Notes: generated by a model from the sequence alone, not told the origin. Positions 17,707-26,484 are shown, counted from the stretch's first letter. The stretch is DNA of 64,000 bases from Bog-473 sp963745665 (GCA_963745665.1 CAVUYE010000001.1:310001-374000), one strand, 5' to 3'. A program made the numbers and translations.

Positions 17707-19230
17707 ATGGAAACCATTGTGCGTGATCTCATGACCTCTCCCGCTGTGACGTGCGCCGACGACGACACCCTCGCCACCGCGGCGCGGACGATGCAGCAGG
17801 CCGACACGGGCTCGGTCGTGGTGACCGACGACGGCAAGGTGGTCGGCATCCTCACCGAGCGCGACCTCCTCCGGGCCGCGGCCGGGCAGGGTGACCCCGA
17901 TCGGGAGCAGGTCCGCCTCTGGATGACGGCCCGGCCCGACGTGCTCGGTCCCGACGAGCGCGCCGACGCGGCCTGGGCCAGCCTGACCTCGCACCACTAC
18001 CGCCACCTGCCGGTCGTCGAGGGTGACCGCTGCGTCGGCGTCGTGTCGCTGCGTGACCTGATGGCGGTGGCGCGCATCCGGCCCGCCGGCGAGGAGAGCG
18101 GGGACGTCCCGGCCGGGCTCGAAGGCGTGGTCGTGGCCGAGACGACGATCGGCGACGTGCGCGGGAAGGAGGGCTTCTTCCACTACCGGCAGTACTCCGC
18201 GGTCGAACTGGCCGAGAAGCGCTCGCTCGAGGACGTCTGGTACCTCTTGTTCCGGGGCGAACTCCCTGACGGGGCGGCCGCGCGCGCATTCCAAGACGAG
18301 GTGCGGCGGCGGCGCACCCTCCCGCCGGGCCTGCACACGGTGCTGCCCGCCATTGCGCAGCGCGGCGCTCCGCTCGACGTGCTCCGTACCGCCGTCTCCC
18401 TCCTGGGCGCCGAGCTCGGATGGCGACCGACCCACGACATCGCGGCCGACGAGCTCGCGGACCAGGCCCTCGGCCTGTGCGCCGTGGTGCCGACGATATT
18501 GGCGGCGGCCTACCGCCTACGCCAGGGTCAGGATCCTGTCGAACCACGGGACGACCTCGGGTTCGCCGCCAACTACCTCTTCATGCTCACGGGCAGCGAG
18601 CCCACTCCCCCGCACGCCCGGGCCATCGAGCAGTACATGATCCTCACGATCGACCACGGGTTCAACGCGTCGACCTTCACAGCCCGCGTGGTCACGTCGA
18701 CCGGTGCCGACTTGGGTGCCGCCATCGTGGCCGCCATCGGCGCGCTGTCGGGGCCGCTGCACGGCGGCGCGCCGAGCCGCGCGCTCGACATGCTCGATGC
18801 CATCGGCACGCCCGATCGGGCCGAGGCCTACATCCGAGCCGCGGTCGAGGGCGGCGACCGCATCATGGGCTTCGGCCACCGCGTCTACAAGACGGACGAT
18901 CCGCGCTCGCTCCTGTTGCGTTCGGTGGCCGAGCGGCTGGGCGGGCCGCTGGTCGAGTTCTCGCAGTCGGTCGAGCGCACGACGGTGGACCTGCTGGCCG
19001 AGTTGAAGCCGGGCCGCCAGCTCTACACGAACGTGGAGTTCTACGCCGGCGTGGTCATGCACTCCTGCGGGATCCCGCGTGAGATGTTCACCCCCACCTT
19101 CGCGGCGGGGCGCACCATCGGGTGGTGCACCCACGTCATGGAGCAGGCGGCCCACAACCGTCTCATCCGACCGGCGGCCCGCTACGTGGGCCCGCCTCCG
19201 CCGCAGCCGGTCCCGCCGCCCGAGGCCTGA
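17707..19230 (+). CDS. CBS-domain citrate synthase fusion
   Basis: 507 aa. Residues about 1-125 form a CBS pair (METIVRDLMTSPAVTC, GSVVVTDDGKVVGILTERDL, RHLPVVEGDRCVGVVSLRDL), which typically binds adenine nucleotides. The rest is citrate or 2-methylcitrate synthase: catalytic His regions in TIDHGFNASTFTARV and GPLHGGAPSRALDML, GFGHRVYKTDDPRS, and the catalytic Asp region YTNVEFYAGVVMHSCGIP. It makes citrate from acetyl-CoA and oxaloacetate, or methylcitrate from propionyl-CoA. The CBS pair suggests allosteric energy control. ATG at 17707 is preferred to a GTG 9 bp upstream. Confidence 0.9.
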   Translation: METIVRDLMTSPAVTCADDDTLATAARTMQQADTGSVVVTDDGKVVGILTERDLLRAAAGQGDPDREQVRLWMTARPDVLGPDERADAAWASLTSHHYRHLPVVEGDRCVGVVSLRDLMAVARIRPAGEESGDVPAGLEGVVVAETTIGDVRGKEGFFHYRQYSAVELAEKRSLEDVWYLLFRGELPDGAAARAFQDEVRRRRTLPPGLHTVLPAIAQRGAPLDVLRTAVSLLGAELGWRPTHDIAADELADQALGLCAVVPTILAAAYRLRQGQDPVEPRDDLGFAANYLFMLTGSEPTPPHARAIEQYMILTIDHGFNASTFTARVVTSTGADLGAAIVAAIGALSGPLHGGAPSRALDMLDAIGTPDRAEAYIRAAVEGGDRIMGFGHRVYKTDDPRSLLLRSVAERLGGPLVEFSQSVERTTVDLLAELKPGRQLYTNVEFYAGVVMHSCGIPREMFTPTFAAGRTIGWCTHVMEQAAHNRLIRPAARYVGPPPPQPVPPPEA

Positions 19231-19334
19231 ACCGGAGCCTGTACCGGACCCAAGCGGGCGCCCCACCGCCGGCCCTTCCCCGGCGAATCCCGACTAAACT
19301 GGTCTGGGTTCAGGGCTTCAGGAAGGAGCAGGTC

Positions 19335-19865
19335 ATGGGCGTCGGCCCCACCGCATCGGGCACCACCAGCCGGGCGCGCACCCTCTTCTCGTTCCCCAAC
19401 CCGGTCAACGAGGTGTCGGCCCGCCTGGTGGCCGCCGGCGTTGTCCTCATGTGCGTGCTCACCATCGCCTTCGGCCTGCGCTGGGCCACGATCGTGATCG
19501 CCTACGGCTTCGTGGCCCGGGTGCTGACGGGCCCGACGCTCAGCCCGCTGGGCCAGTTCGTGACGCGAGTGGTCACGCCCCGCCTCGGCCTGGCCGAACG
19601 CCCGGTGGCCGGCCCGCCCAAACGCTTCGCACAAGGCATGGGTGTCGCCTTCTCCGTGACTGCGCTGATCCTCGCCGGCCTCGGTTACTGGACGGCCGCC
19701 GAGGTCTTCCTCGGCCTGCTGGCCGCGGCGGCGTTGCTCGAGTCCGCCTTCGGCCTGTGCCTCGGGTGCAGGACCTTCGCCCTCCTCATGCGCGCCGGCG
19801 TGGTGCCCGAGGAGGTCTGCGCGCGCTGCAATGACATCTGGGCGGCGCAGGGCTCAGCGGCCTGA
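19335..19865 (+). CDS. DUF4395 membrane protein
   Basis: 176 aa integral membrane protein with about four hydrophobic segments (LVAAGVVLMCVLTIAFGL, WATIVIAYGFVARVL, GVAFSVTALILAGLGY, VFLGLLAAAALLESAFGL). The conserved start FSFPNPVNEVSARL and the cysteine cluster GLCLGCRTFALLM and EVCARCNDIW are typical of DUF4395. The family often sits next to thioredoxin or sulfur-transfer genes; none is here. The ribosome site GGAAGGAG fixes the ATG at 19335. Confidence 0.85.
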   Translation: MGVGPTASGTTSRARTLFSFPNPVNEVSARLVAAGVVLMCVLTIAFGLRWATIVIAYGFVARVLTGPTLSPLGQFVTRVVTPRLGLAERPVAGPPKRFAQGMGVAFSVTALILAGLGYWTAAEVFLGLLAAAALLESAFGLCLGCRTFALLMRAGVVPEEVCARCNDIWAAQGSAA

Positions 19866-19914
19866 CGCCCAACGCCACCCGCCATGCGCCACGCGGTCTC
19901 CGCCACAAGTGCCG

Positions 19915-21024
19915 TCAGCTGTCGTAGATGAGGACGCCCCGGATGTTCTTGCCGTCACGCATGTCCTGATAGCCCTGGTTGATGTCGCCCAGCTTGTAGG
20001 TGTTGGTGATCATGGAGTCCAGGTCGAGCAGCCCGCTGCGGTAGAGCTTCAGCAGCTTGGGGATGTCCGAGTGGATGTTGGCCGAGCCGAAGATGCTGCC
20101 CACGACCTGCTTCTCGTAGATGGTCAGCATCATGAGGTTCATCGTCACTTCGGTCTCGTTGTACGGATGGATGTTGGTGACCACGACCCGACCCCGCTTG
20201 GCAGCCAGGTTGAGGATCGATTCCATCATCGGTCCCGACCCGATCCCCATGGCGCAGATCACCTTGTCGCACATGTGCCCCCAGGTCTCTTGGTGAATGA
20301 GCTCGAAGGCCTCCTCCACGGAGGGTGCGACGTGGGTGGCGCCGAACGTGGGAGCCAGGTCGCGCTTCAGCTGGACCGGGTCGATGGCGAAGATCATCTC
20401 GGCACCGGCGAGACGGGCGCCCTGCACGGCCGAAGCCCCGATGCCACCGATCCCGATGACCGCCACGTTGTCCCCGGGCTGCACGTCGGCCGCGTAGACC
20501 GAGGAGCCCCAGCCGGTGGTGACGCCGCAACCGACGAGGCACGCCTTGTCGAGCGGGATGTCGTCGAGGATCTTCACGCACGACGCCTGATTGACCACCG
20601 TGTAGGGGGCGAAGGTGCCGAGGCAGACCATGGTCGAGACGTCCTGGCCCCGGGCGTGATGGCGCACGGTGCCGTCCAGCTGCTTCCCCGTCATGAGAAT
20701 GCCGCCGAGGTCGCACAGGTTCGAGTGCCCCGTGGCACAAGGCGGACACTTCCCGCAGGCGGGGACGAAGCCGAGCACCACGTGGTCGCCCGGTGCCAGG
20801 CCGGTCACGCCCGGGCCCACTTCCTCGACCACCCCGGCACCTTCGTGGCCGCCGATGACGGGAAGGGGCACAGGCATGTCCCCGGTCAGCAGGTGCTCGT
20901 CGGAGTGGCACATGCCCGACGCCGCCAACTTGATGAGGACCTCGCCCTCCTTGGGGGGATCGAGCTCGATGGGCTCGACGCTCCAGGCCTCACGGTCCCA
21001 CAACACGGCTGCTTCGGTTTGCAC
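19915..21024 (-). CDS. NDMA-dependent zinc alcohol dehydrogenase
   Basis: Medium-chain zinc dehydrogenase, 369 aa, of the actinobacterial subgroup that keeps a tightly bound nicotinamide cofactor and needs an external acceptor (assayed with NDMA). Seen are the catalytic zinc site GMCHSDEHLLTG and GGHEGAGVVEEVG, the structural zinc CGKCPPCATGHSNLC, and the cofactor fold GIGGIGASAVQGARLAGA. GTG at 21024 follows GGGAGGG. It is the last clearly core-like gene before the island. Substrate unknown; alcohols or aldehydes are likely. Confidence 0.92.
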   Translation of the reverse strand: MQTEAAVLWDREAWSVEPIELDPPKEGEVLIKLAASGMCHSDEHLLTGDMPVPLPVIGGHEGAGVVEEVGPGVTGLAPGDHVVLGFVPACGKCPPCATGHSNLCDLGGILMTGKQLDGTVRHHARGQDVSTMVCLGTFAPYTVVNQASCVKILDDIPLDKACLVGCGVTTGWGSSVYAADVQPGDNVAVIGIGGIGASAVQGARLAGAEMIFAIDPVQLKRDLAPTFGATHVAPSVEEAFELIHQETWGHMCDKVICAMGIGSGPMMESILNLAAKRGRVVVTNIHPYNETEVTMNLMMLTIYEKQVVGSIFGSANIHSDIPKLLKLYRSGLLDLDSMITNTYKLGDINQGYQDMRDGKNIRGVLIYDS

Positions 21025-21457
21025 GATGCCCTCCCAGGATGCGGTGCGACTGGCCCTCACGCTAATGGGTGCCGTATCGGGTGTGCCGGGAGGCCCGGCC
21101 CGGAACGAACGTCGCCCCAGATCGTGAGGCTCGCCCAGGTGCCCGATCAGGTGCTCCAGACCGTTCCTCTCGGCCGGCCCTGCGTGCACCATCTCGACCG
21201 CTACCCGGCGGCGAACGGGCACGTGGGCCCCGAGGCCTCGCTCGAAGCACGCGATATCGGAATCGACTTCTCCGGGTCAGACGGATGGACCATGTACCAC
21301 GGCAGCATCGTGCCGGGCTTTCCCCAGCCCCCCTCGGGTTCGAGACGGTGACCTTCGTCCGTCAGGGCTTCATCGCTCGACCGCACCGGCCCCAACACAA
21401 CCGAGCTCCTGAATCAGAACCCATGCAGACGGTCGGTGCTCTCAGGAGTATTCGGCT
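21025..21457. other. Gap at the left edge of the island
   Basis: 433 bp without a supportable gene. Reading frames here are short or antisense shadows. Base composition falls from core-like to island-like across this gap. I looked for a copy of the tRNA-Lys 3' end as a left attachment site and did not find one. Confidence 0.5.
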
Positions 21458-21850
21458 CTACGGAGCGGCGCGATGGACCGAAAGGCACGTCTCGACGGCG
21501 AAGCGCCGGTGTAACTTTTGTTCCTTCGGACCGAAGTACCGTGTCGCGTCCGTCATCGGGATCACCCGTGGTTCATCGACTTCATATGACTGCCCATGGG
21601 TCACGACGCTCGCCGCCCCGCTGAATAGGACGTTCTTGGTCCAATCTGTCCGCTCTCCATATGGAAGGGCGATGAGGAAGCTGTCGTCGTGCTCAACCGC
21701 GACGACCGGCGTTTCGTAGCTGCGACCCGACTTGCGTCCAACGTGACGGACGACAGAGGTGTTGGACTGTTCGGTCCCCGCCGATCGCATGGCGAGCGGT
21801 CTCGTCACTTGGGTGAGCCTTCGAAGTGCTCTCTGGACGGAACCATTCAT
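21458..21850 (-). CDS. Deazaflavin (F420)-dependent nitroreductase family protein
   Basis: 130 aa. HVGRKSGRSYETPVVAVEHD and DSFLIALPYGERTDWTKNV match the DUF385/Ddn family of F420-binding split-barrel proteins, found mainly in actinobacteria. The C-terminal region MTDATRYFGPKEQKLHRRF is also family-like. The protein is near normal size. It is the first gene of the lower-GC region. Substrate unknown. Confidence 0.75.
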   Translation of the reverse strand: MNGSVQRALRRLTQVTRPLAMRSAGTEQSNTSVVRHVGRKSGRSYETPVVAVEHDDSFLIALPYGERTDWTKNVLFSGAASVVTHGQSYEVDEPRVIPMTDATRYFGPKEQKLHRRFAVETCLSVHRAAP

Positions 21851-21944
21851 GTCCCAGTCATCTTAGCGTTGGTGCTCGCGGGCGGAGCCGAACGGCCGAC
21901 TTCTCCACCGCACTCGGGTATCCCGGTACGCCGGGACCAAGGCG

Positions 21945-22253
21945 CTATTCCCCATCTGCAGGCGCCATTGTGATCAGCCCTTTCCACGCCCCTTTTTCAC
22001 CAAGCAGATCGGTGAGAGCGACCGCGAACTCTGGAAGGGCAGCGAGTGCAGCGTCGGCGCTGTCATAGTCGGCGGCGATCTTGAACAAGGTTCAGTTGTC
22101 CCACGCAGCCTCGGCCCGAAAGACCGGCCGGCCGTGGTCATCTTCGAGCTGCATGACACTCAGGTTCGCCCCAGCGCCCATCCGCATCTCCTGGTAGTGG
22201 TCCCACCGACCAGTAGATCGAATTGCGGCGTGAGCGTTCTCCCACTCAGTCAC
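21945..22253 (-). pseudogene. Small gene with an in-frame stop (function unknown)
   Basis: From the GTG at 22253 the frame reads MTEWENAHAAIRSTGRWDHY and continues to FRAEAAWDN, meets TGA at 22094-22092, then continues in the same frame through TLFKIAADYDSADAALAALP and LLGEKGAWKGLITMAP to a stop at 21945. The even amino acid character on both sides of the stop suggests one nonsense change (for example TGG to TGA) in a gene of about 102 codons. No family recognised. Confidence 0.55.
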
Positions 22254-22310
22254 GATGGCCGACTCTCGTGACCGGTCGTTGTGCCCCCCATCGCCGAGTA
22301 GATACGCCGG

Positions 22311-22595
22311 TCAGTCAGGGAGCTCCGTCTCGTGATCGCGCTCTCGCCCATCTCGGAAGATGAGAAGGGAGGCGACCACCCAGACGAGCACAAGAACGAT
22401 CCAAATCAAGAGCTGTGCCCAAAGATGCGTGAGGAGAAATGGAGCGCCAGACGAGGCTCCGCTCAGTGGAGCGTAAGCAATCCACCCGTCGGTACTTCCT
22501 GCGGAGATGATCCAGCGTCCAACCCAGTACAGGGCAAAGGCGAGCCCAGCCACGATGACGACACGCTGTCGTGAATTCAGGCTGCGAAACCGCAC
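22311..22595 (-). CDS. Small two-helix membrane protein
   Basis: 94 aa from GTG at 22595 (a TTG lies 6 bp upstream). Two hydrophobic stretches, VVIVAGLAFALYWVGRWII and LLIWIVLVLVWVVASLLIF, predict an inner-membrane protein with a charged C-terminal tail. No family recognised. It may be paired with the next small membrane gene, 20 bp away on the same strand. Confidence 0.55.
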   Translation of the reverse strand: MRFRSLNSRQRVVIVAGLAFALYWVGRWIISAGSTDGWIAYAPLSGASSGAPFLLTHLWAQLLIWIVLVLVWVVASLLIFRDGRERDHETELPD

Positions 22596-22615
22596 TCCCA
22601 AAGTGTGTCAGATCA

Positions 22616-22822
22616 TCAATGGCCTGCCCCACTTCGCCGGGCTGCTCTCGGCTGCATGCGAGGGAGTCGATATTTGCGCCACAACAGAAAGGCGATCACG
22701 CCAATGGCCAAGATCGCCACGACGGTGATCAGGTCATCCCAGCGGCTGCCATGTGGCGGCGTGACCCATTGCGGATATGGAACGCTCACCGTTTTGCGAA
22801 CCGCTTGTAGGACGGCGAGCAT
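22616..22822 (-). CDS. Small single-helix membrane protein
   Basis: 68 aa, ATG at 22822. One hydrophobic stretch, LITVVAILAIGVIAFLLW, is followed by a basic tail rich in Arg. It resembles small actinobacterial membrane proteins of unknown role. It ends 20 bp before the start of the neighbouring membrane protein gene. Confidence 0.5.
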   Translation of the reverse strand: MLAVLQAVRKTVSVPYPQWVTPPHGSRWDDLITVVAILAIGVIAFLLWRKYRLPRMQPRAARRSGAGH

Positions 22823-22867
22823 CGCACCTCATTCTGCCCGTACCGCCAGGAGGCAGGGTACCAAACC

Positions 22868-22895
22868 ACTGCCCCATTTCCCCGGCTCGGAGACC
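22868..22895 (+). repeat. CBR copy 1
   Basis: Left arm TGCCCCA, core CCGGC, right part GGAGACC. Ends 39 bp before the methyltransferase start. Confidence 0.55.
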
Positions 22896-22933
22896 ATCCG
22901 GCACCATGGAAGCTGATCGCGCACAATGAGTGG

Positions 22934-23626
22934 GTGACCGTTTTACCTCCCGACTACGACAGTGACCCCGAGCGGTTCTTATCGAATACGAAATGGGACC
23001 ATGAGGACGTACATCCCCATGTGGCGCTCCGGATCGCTCAGGCCGGGGCCACCAGGGTCCTCGACGTTGGCGGCGGACAAGGCGCTCTCACGCGACTCCT
23101 GCCTGACCTCGGCATCGAAGGCGTCCTGCTCGACATGTCGCCAACGATGTTGGCCCGTGGCACCCGTCCGGCGGTTCGGGCGGATGGCAGGCGGCTGCCC
23201 ATCGCCAACGCCAGCTTCGATGCCGTGGCGGCGCTGTACACGCTCTACCACTACGAGGACCCGATCGTCCCGATCAAGGAGTGTCGTCGGGTGCTTCGGA
23301 CCGGTGGGCTCTTTGTTGCCTGCTCGGCGAATCGAGACAGCACGCCTGAACTCTCCACCGTTCTGCCCTTCTGGGGGCAGGCAGGCACGTTCGATGGCGA
23401 AGACTCGGCCCCCATGGTTGCCTCTGTCTTCAATGGTCCGCAGGACGAGGTAGAGGTGGTCAGATGGGACACTCCGATGCACACCTTGGGCGATTCGACC
23501 CATGCAGCCGCATTTCTGCGGACTATGGGGATGAGTCAAGAAGGTGCAACGGCGTCTGCCAACACGCTCGAGTTGCCGCTGACCCTGACGATGCGAGGGT
23601 GCTTCGTCTATGCCAAGAAGGGATGA
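22934..23626 (+). CDS. Class I SAM-dependent methyltransferase
   Basis: 230 aa. SAM-binding motif I VLDVGGGQGALTRLLPDL, motif II acidic LLDMSPTMLARG, DGRRLPIANASFDAVAALYT, and motif LRTGGLFVACS fit the Methyltransf_11 fold. GTG start at 22934. Substrate unknown; small-molecule methylation is likely from the compact size. First complete enzyme gene of the cassette-like array. Confidence 0.85.
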   Translation: MTVLPPDYDSDPERFLSNTKWDHEDVHPHVALRIAQAGATRVLDVGGGQGALTRLLPDLGIEGVLLDMSPTMLARGTRPAVRADGRRLPIANASFDAVAALYTLYHYEDPIVPIKECRRVLRTGGLFVACSANRDSTPELSTVLPFWGQAGTFDGEDSAPMVASVFNGPQDEVEVVRWDTPMHTLGDSTHAAAFLRTMGMSQEGATASANTLELPLTLTMRGCFVYAKKG

Positions 23627-23631
23627 GGGTG

Positions 23632-23657
23632 GCCCCATTCACCGGATCAGGGGTTGT
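23632..23657 (+). repeat. CBR, weak copy
   Basis: GCCCCATTCACCGGATCAG then GGGTTG; begins 6 bp after the methyltransferase stop. Degenerate match to the CBR pattern. Confidence 0.3.
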
Positions 23658-23737
23658 AGCGCTGCCAGCAATCTGAGTTGGTGAACCTTTCGCGAACTCT
23701 GCGACGAGCGTGCCTCAGATGTTGCAAACTATGCTTG

Positions 23738-24061
23738 ATGAGCAACCAACAGTTCGAAGGATGGTTCACCGACCCGTACGCAGTCCATGAGGCTCGCTGG
23801 ATTTCAGATGGGCGGCCGACGAAGCTCGTGCGTGACGGCGCGGTCGAATCCTACGATGAGCCTCCGCCGGGACCACCGACCGTGGTTCCGGAGAGGTTAG
23901 AAGAGGACCCCACTGCGGTCAACGGTGCCGATCTCATTCGCGCCGACGATGCAGAGCAGACCGATCCCTACGATTCACCGTCGCAAGTAATGGAAGCCCT
24001 CGATTCGTTTGCACAATCCGGACTCCTCGATGTGCGCCATCCGTACAGCGAAGACAAGTAA
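23738..24061 (+). CDS. Hypothetical acidic protein
   Basis: 107 aa from ATG at 23738. Begins MSNQQFEGWFTDPYAVHEAR with WISDGRPTKLVRDGAVESYD, a pattern seen in small actinobacterial proteins with a GWFTDPY...RW(F/I)S.G.PT..V.D start. The C-terminal half is acidic and probably disordered. Function unknown. Confidence 0.7.
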   Translation: MSNQQFEGWFTDPYAVHEARWISDGRPTKLVRDGAVESYDEPPPGPPTVVPERLEEDPTAVNGADLIRADDAEQTDPYDSPSQVMEALDSFAQSGLLDVRHPYSEDK

Positions 24062-24110
24062 GAGCCTCATCTTGGAGTAGCCCGCCGCTACCGCCCCCGA
24101 ACGCCGGAAC

Positions 24111-24140
24111 GGTGGGAACAATCCGGCACAACGGGATACC
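24111..24140 (+). repeat. CBR copy 2
   Basis: Core CCGGC, right arm GGGATACC; 50 bp after the stop at 24061 and 9 bp before the next start. Confidence 0.55.
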
Positions 24141-24148
24141 GTGAAACT

Positions 24149-24742
24149 GTGGATCTTCCAGAGCTCTTGGTTGCTGATACTGCCGAATGGCGGACCTGGT
24201 TGAGGGGCCAACACTCCAAGTCACCAGGCGTGTGGCTCGTCCTAGCCAAGAAGGGCACGACGCATCCGACAACGCTCACCTACGACGAGGCACTCGACGA
24301 GGCGATCTGCTTTGGTTGGATCGATGGGCAGCTCGGGCGTCGTGACAACGCAACGTTCCGGCGACGATTCACACCCCGAAACGCTCGGAGCCCTTGGTCT
24401 CAACGGAACGTCGCCATCGCCGAGAGGTTGAGCGCCTCGGGCCGAATGCATCGGTCAGGGGAAGACGAAGTTCGGCAGGCCAAAGCGAATGGTCGGTGGA
24501 ACACTGCCTACGCCGGACAAGCGAGCGTGGAGGTTCCAGAGGATTTGGCGGACGCCCTGATCGCAAATCCTCGTGCTCAGGCAAGGTTTCAGACGCTCAC
24601 AAGTGCGAATCGGTACTCCATCCTCTATCGGATCGGAAGCGCAAAGAAGATGGAGACCCGAGCCAGACGTATCGAGCAGTTTGTGGAGATGCTGGCCCGA
24701 GGCGAGACCATCCACCCGCAAGGTCCACGATCAACTCGTTAG
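24149..24742 (+). CDS. YdeI/OmpD-associated family protein
   Basis: 197 aa. VWLVLAKKGTTHPTTLTYDE, ALDEAICFGWIDGQ, RRFTPRNARSPWSQRNVAIA and KANGRWNTAYAGQ are the landmarks of the YdeI family (bacteriocin-protection/YdeI-like). The biochemical role is not known; family members are often carried on mobile cassettes. GTG start at 24149. Complete and intact. Confidence 0.85.
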   Translation: MDLPELLVADTAEWRTWLRGQHSKSPGVWLVLAKKGTTHPTTLTYDEALDEAICFGWIDGQLGRRDNATFRRRFTPRNARSPWSQRNVAIAERLSASGRMHRSGEDEVRQAKANGRWNTAYAGQASVEVPEDLADALIANPRAQARFQTLTSANRYSILYRIGSAKKMETRARRIEQFVEMLARGETIHPQGPRSTR

Positions 24743-24823
24743 TTGGTCGGAGTCAGGGCTACCACCCGCCCCGCTCGGACTCGGCACTTTCAGCGCGGTC
24801 AAGACTCGACGTACGCTCTTGGG

Positions 24824-25372
24824 ATGACCGACGTCCAAGAGAGTTACCTGGTGGTGTCGAGCGGTTTCGGCGCCGCGGTGAAGGCGGTGGCCCCTGACCA
24901 GTGGGGGGCTCAATCTCCCTGCGAGCAGTGGACGGCACGTGATTTGCTGGCGCACGTGGTCGAGAATCATCGCGGCGTGATCGCCAGTGTCAGGGGTGGT
25001 GAGTCGGAACCCCTGGGGGCTGACGAGGACCCAAAGCAGGCCTGGGAGAACGCCTCTCGTGCGATCGGCGACATCACCGGAGATCCGGAGGAGGCGGCCA
25101 AGGAGATGGACGGGCCGACGGGCAAGATGCCTGCGGGTCAGATCATCGGCCAATTCGTGACCATGGACGTGCTCGTCCACACCTGGGACCTGGCACGAAC
25201 GATCGGTGCGGACGAGCGCCTCGACGAGGACTCCGTCCGCCGGGCCTACGAGGCTCTCAAGCCGATGGACTCCATGATCCGCCTGCCCAACGTCTTTGGG
25301 CCCAAGTTGGAACCGCCCGGAGATGCGGACCTGCAGACCCAGTTCCTTTACTTTTTGGGTCGGCGTGCGTAG
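24824..25372 (+). CDS. TIGR03086/maleylpyruvate-isomerase-like metal-binding protein
   Basis: 182 aa, ATG at 24824. SPCEQWTARDLLAHVVENH carries the N-terminal His of the DinB/mycothiol-dependent fold, and VTMDVLVHTWDLARTIGAD the second conserved His region. The family is actinobacterial; some members are mycothiol-dependent enzymes or thiol transferases. Substrate unknown. Fits with the mycothiol gene mshA elsewhere in the window. Confidence 0.85.
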   Translation: MTDVQESYLVVSSGFGAAVKAVAPDQWGAQSPCEQWTARDLLAHVVENHRGVIASVRGGESEPLGADEDPKQAWENASRAIGDITGDPEEAAKEMDGPTGKMPAGQIIGQFVTMDVLVHTWDLARTIGADERLDEDSVRRAYEALKPMDSMIRLPNVFGPKLEPPGDADLQTQFLYFLGRRA

Positions 25373-25398
25373 GTAAGGCAAAGGGCTCGCTGCTCTTC

Positions 25399-25418
25399 GA
25401 TCCGGCGAACGGGGATGG
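25399..25418 (+). repeat. CBR copy 3
   Basis: Core CCGGCG, spacer AAC, right arm GGGGATGG; 27 bp after the stop at 25372. Left arm weak. Confidence 0.6.
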
Positions 25419-25500
25419 TCCAGTGAGAGGTTCCACATCAGAAATGGCGCTCAGGCGTGGTTCGCGTGGCAGTGGCCAAATGAGTAGAGAGAGATGAGCC

Positions 25501-25764
25501 ATGCACGCCAGAGTGATCCACGCCGACATTTCGGACCTGGCTGAAGCCAGGCGAGGACTCGACGAGGAGGTCATTCGGGGGATAAAAGAGGCTTGGGGTT
25601 TCTTGGGCGCCTACTTCGTTGCGATCAACGATTCGCACGGGATCTCGATCGAGGTATTCGAAACCGAAGAGCTAGCCCGCGCTACCTCTCCTCCCGAAGG
25701 TGCCGAGGCACCCGGGGCGACGGTGCGCACCATCCAGTTCGGTGAGGTCATCGGTTCCGCCTGA
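25501..25764 (+). CDS. Small dimeric alpha/beta-barrel-like protein, function unknown
   Basis: 87 aa. MHARVIHADISDLAEARRGL and the end GATVRTIQFGEVIGSA look like a ferredoxin-like alpha-beta fold of the type in antibiotic monooxygenase (ABM) and related small proteins. No catalytic motif recognised. ATG at 25501 follows GAGAGATGAG. Confidence 0.6.
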   Translation: MHARVIHADISDLAEARRGLDEEVIRGIKEAWGFLGAYFVAINDSHGISIEVFETEELARATSPPEGAEAPGATVRTIQFGEVIGSA

Positions 25765-25869
25765 TCTCCTGCGGGCCAAACTGGGCCGCAGCCCCAAACC
25801 CCGCCCGTCGTCCCGCACAGCCTCACGAACGCATACGCTGACCAGAGTGCCTGCCGGGCGGTCAACCTC

Positions 25870-26019
25870 TTGACACCGGGTGTCGGCTTCGATCGCTACA
25901 TAAGTCAGATCGACCAGCTCGCCGCGAAGGACGACCACGGGGGCATGGAACGGCTCAACGCTGAATACCACGTGACGATCGTCGGTCCGAGCGTGGCCGA
26001 TCGACTCGGACTCTCGTGA
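25870..26019 (+). CDS. Very small ORF, 49 aa
   Basis: From the TTG at 25870: TPGVGFDRYISQIDQLAAKD, ending GPSVADRLGLS. The composition is protein-like and the stop lies 30 bp before a CBR, the usual distance for plus-strand genes in this array. The start is uncertain and no family is recognised. Confidence 0.4.
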   Translation: MTPGVGFDRYISQIDQLAAKDDHGGMERLNAEYHVTIVGPSVADRLGLS

Positions 26020-26048
26020 GCCAGAGATCGCTGAACAAGGAGCGCCGC

Positions 26049-26072
26049 CGATCCGGCAATGTACTGGGGCAG
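26049..26072 (+). repeat. CBR copy 4
   Basis: Core CCGGCA, spacer ATGTAC, right arm TGGGGCAG. 11 bp before the stop-side end of the cupin gene. Confidence 0.7.
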
Positions 26073-26082
26073 TCGTCGGGGA

Positions 26083-26457
26083 TCAGCTAGTCGGTTCGCT
26101 CCACCCGGACTTGGGAACATAGGGACGGTGCATGGTCTCTGGGGTTAAAAACAACATCTTGCAGGGAGCAATAACCACTTGGCGGTGCCACATTCCCTTT
26201 GGAATGAGGCAAGCCTGGCCTTCCTTGACGTGCAGCCTGTCCTCCTCGGACTCCCCAAGGTCGGCTCGGAGCACAACATCCATGGCGCCCTCGAGAAGGT
26301 ACAACAGTTCGTCTTGCTCGGGATGCATCTCCCACTCGTCCCGCACTCCCGGCGAGTCAACTGAGAGGATACCGACCTGCCGCCCATCAAGCTTCACCGG
26401 AAGGAACTCAACAGACGGCGCAGCTCGGAAAATCCCTTCGGACTCCTTTACGTCCAT
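26083..26457 (-). CDS. Cupin-domain protein
   Basis: 124 aa single-domain cupin. EWEMHPEQDELLYLLEGAMD is cupin motif 1 with His and Glu ligands, and IPKGMWHRQVV is motif 2 with the last His. It likely binds a metal. ATG at 26457. Function unknown; a second cupin lies at 34032-34412 in the same array. Confidence 0.85.
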   Translation of the reverse strand: MDVKESEGIFRAAPSVEFLPVKLDGRQVGILSVDSPGVRDEWEMHPEQDELLYLLEGAMDVVLRADLGESEEDRLHVKEGQACLIPKGMWHRQVVIAPCKMLFLTPETMHRPYVPKSGWSEPTS

Positions 26458-26484
26458 TTCTGCAGTGTATCTATCGGCTATCTC

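Noticed and set aside
21870..21945. tRNA-like or attachment-site remnant near the island's left side
   Set aside because: The string resembles phantom proteins translated from tRNA antisense strands, but no cloverleaf could be drawn and it does not match the tRNA-Lys 3' end.
22091..22104. TTCAGTTGTCCCAC as a repeat copy
   Set aside because: It lies inside the coding frame of the stop-containing small gene and lacks core and right arm.
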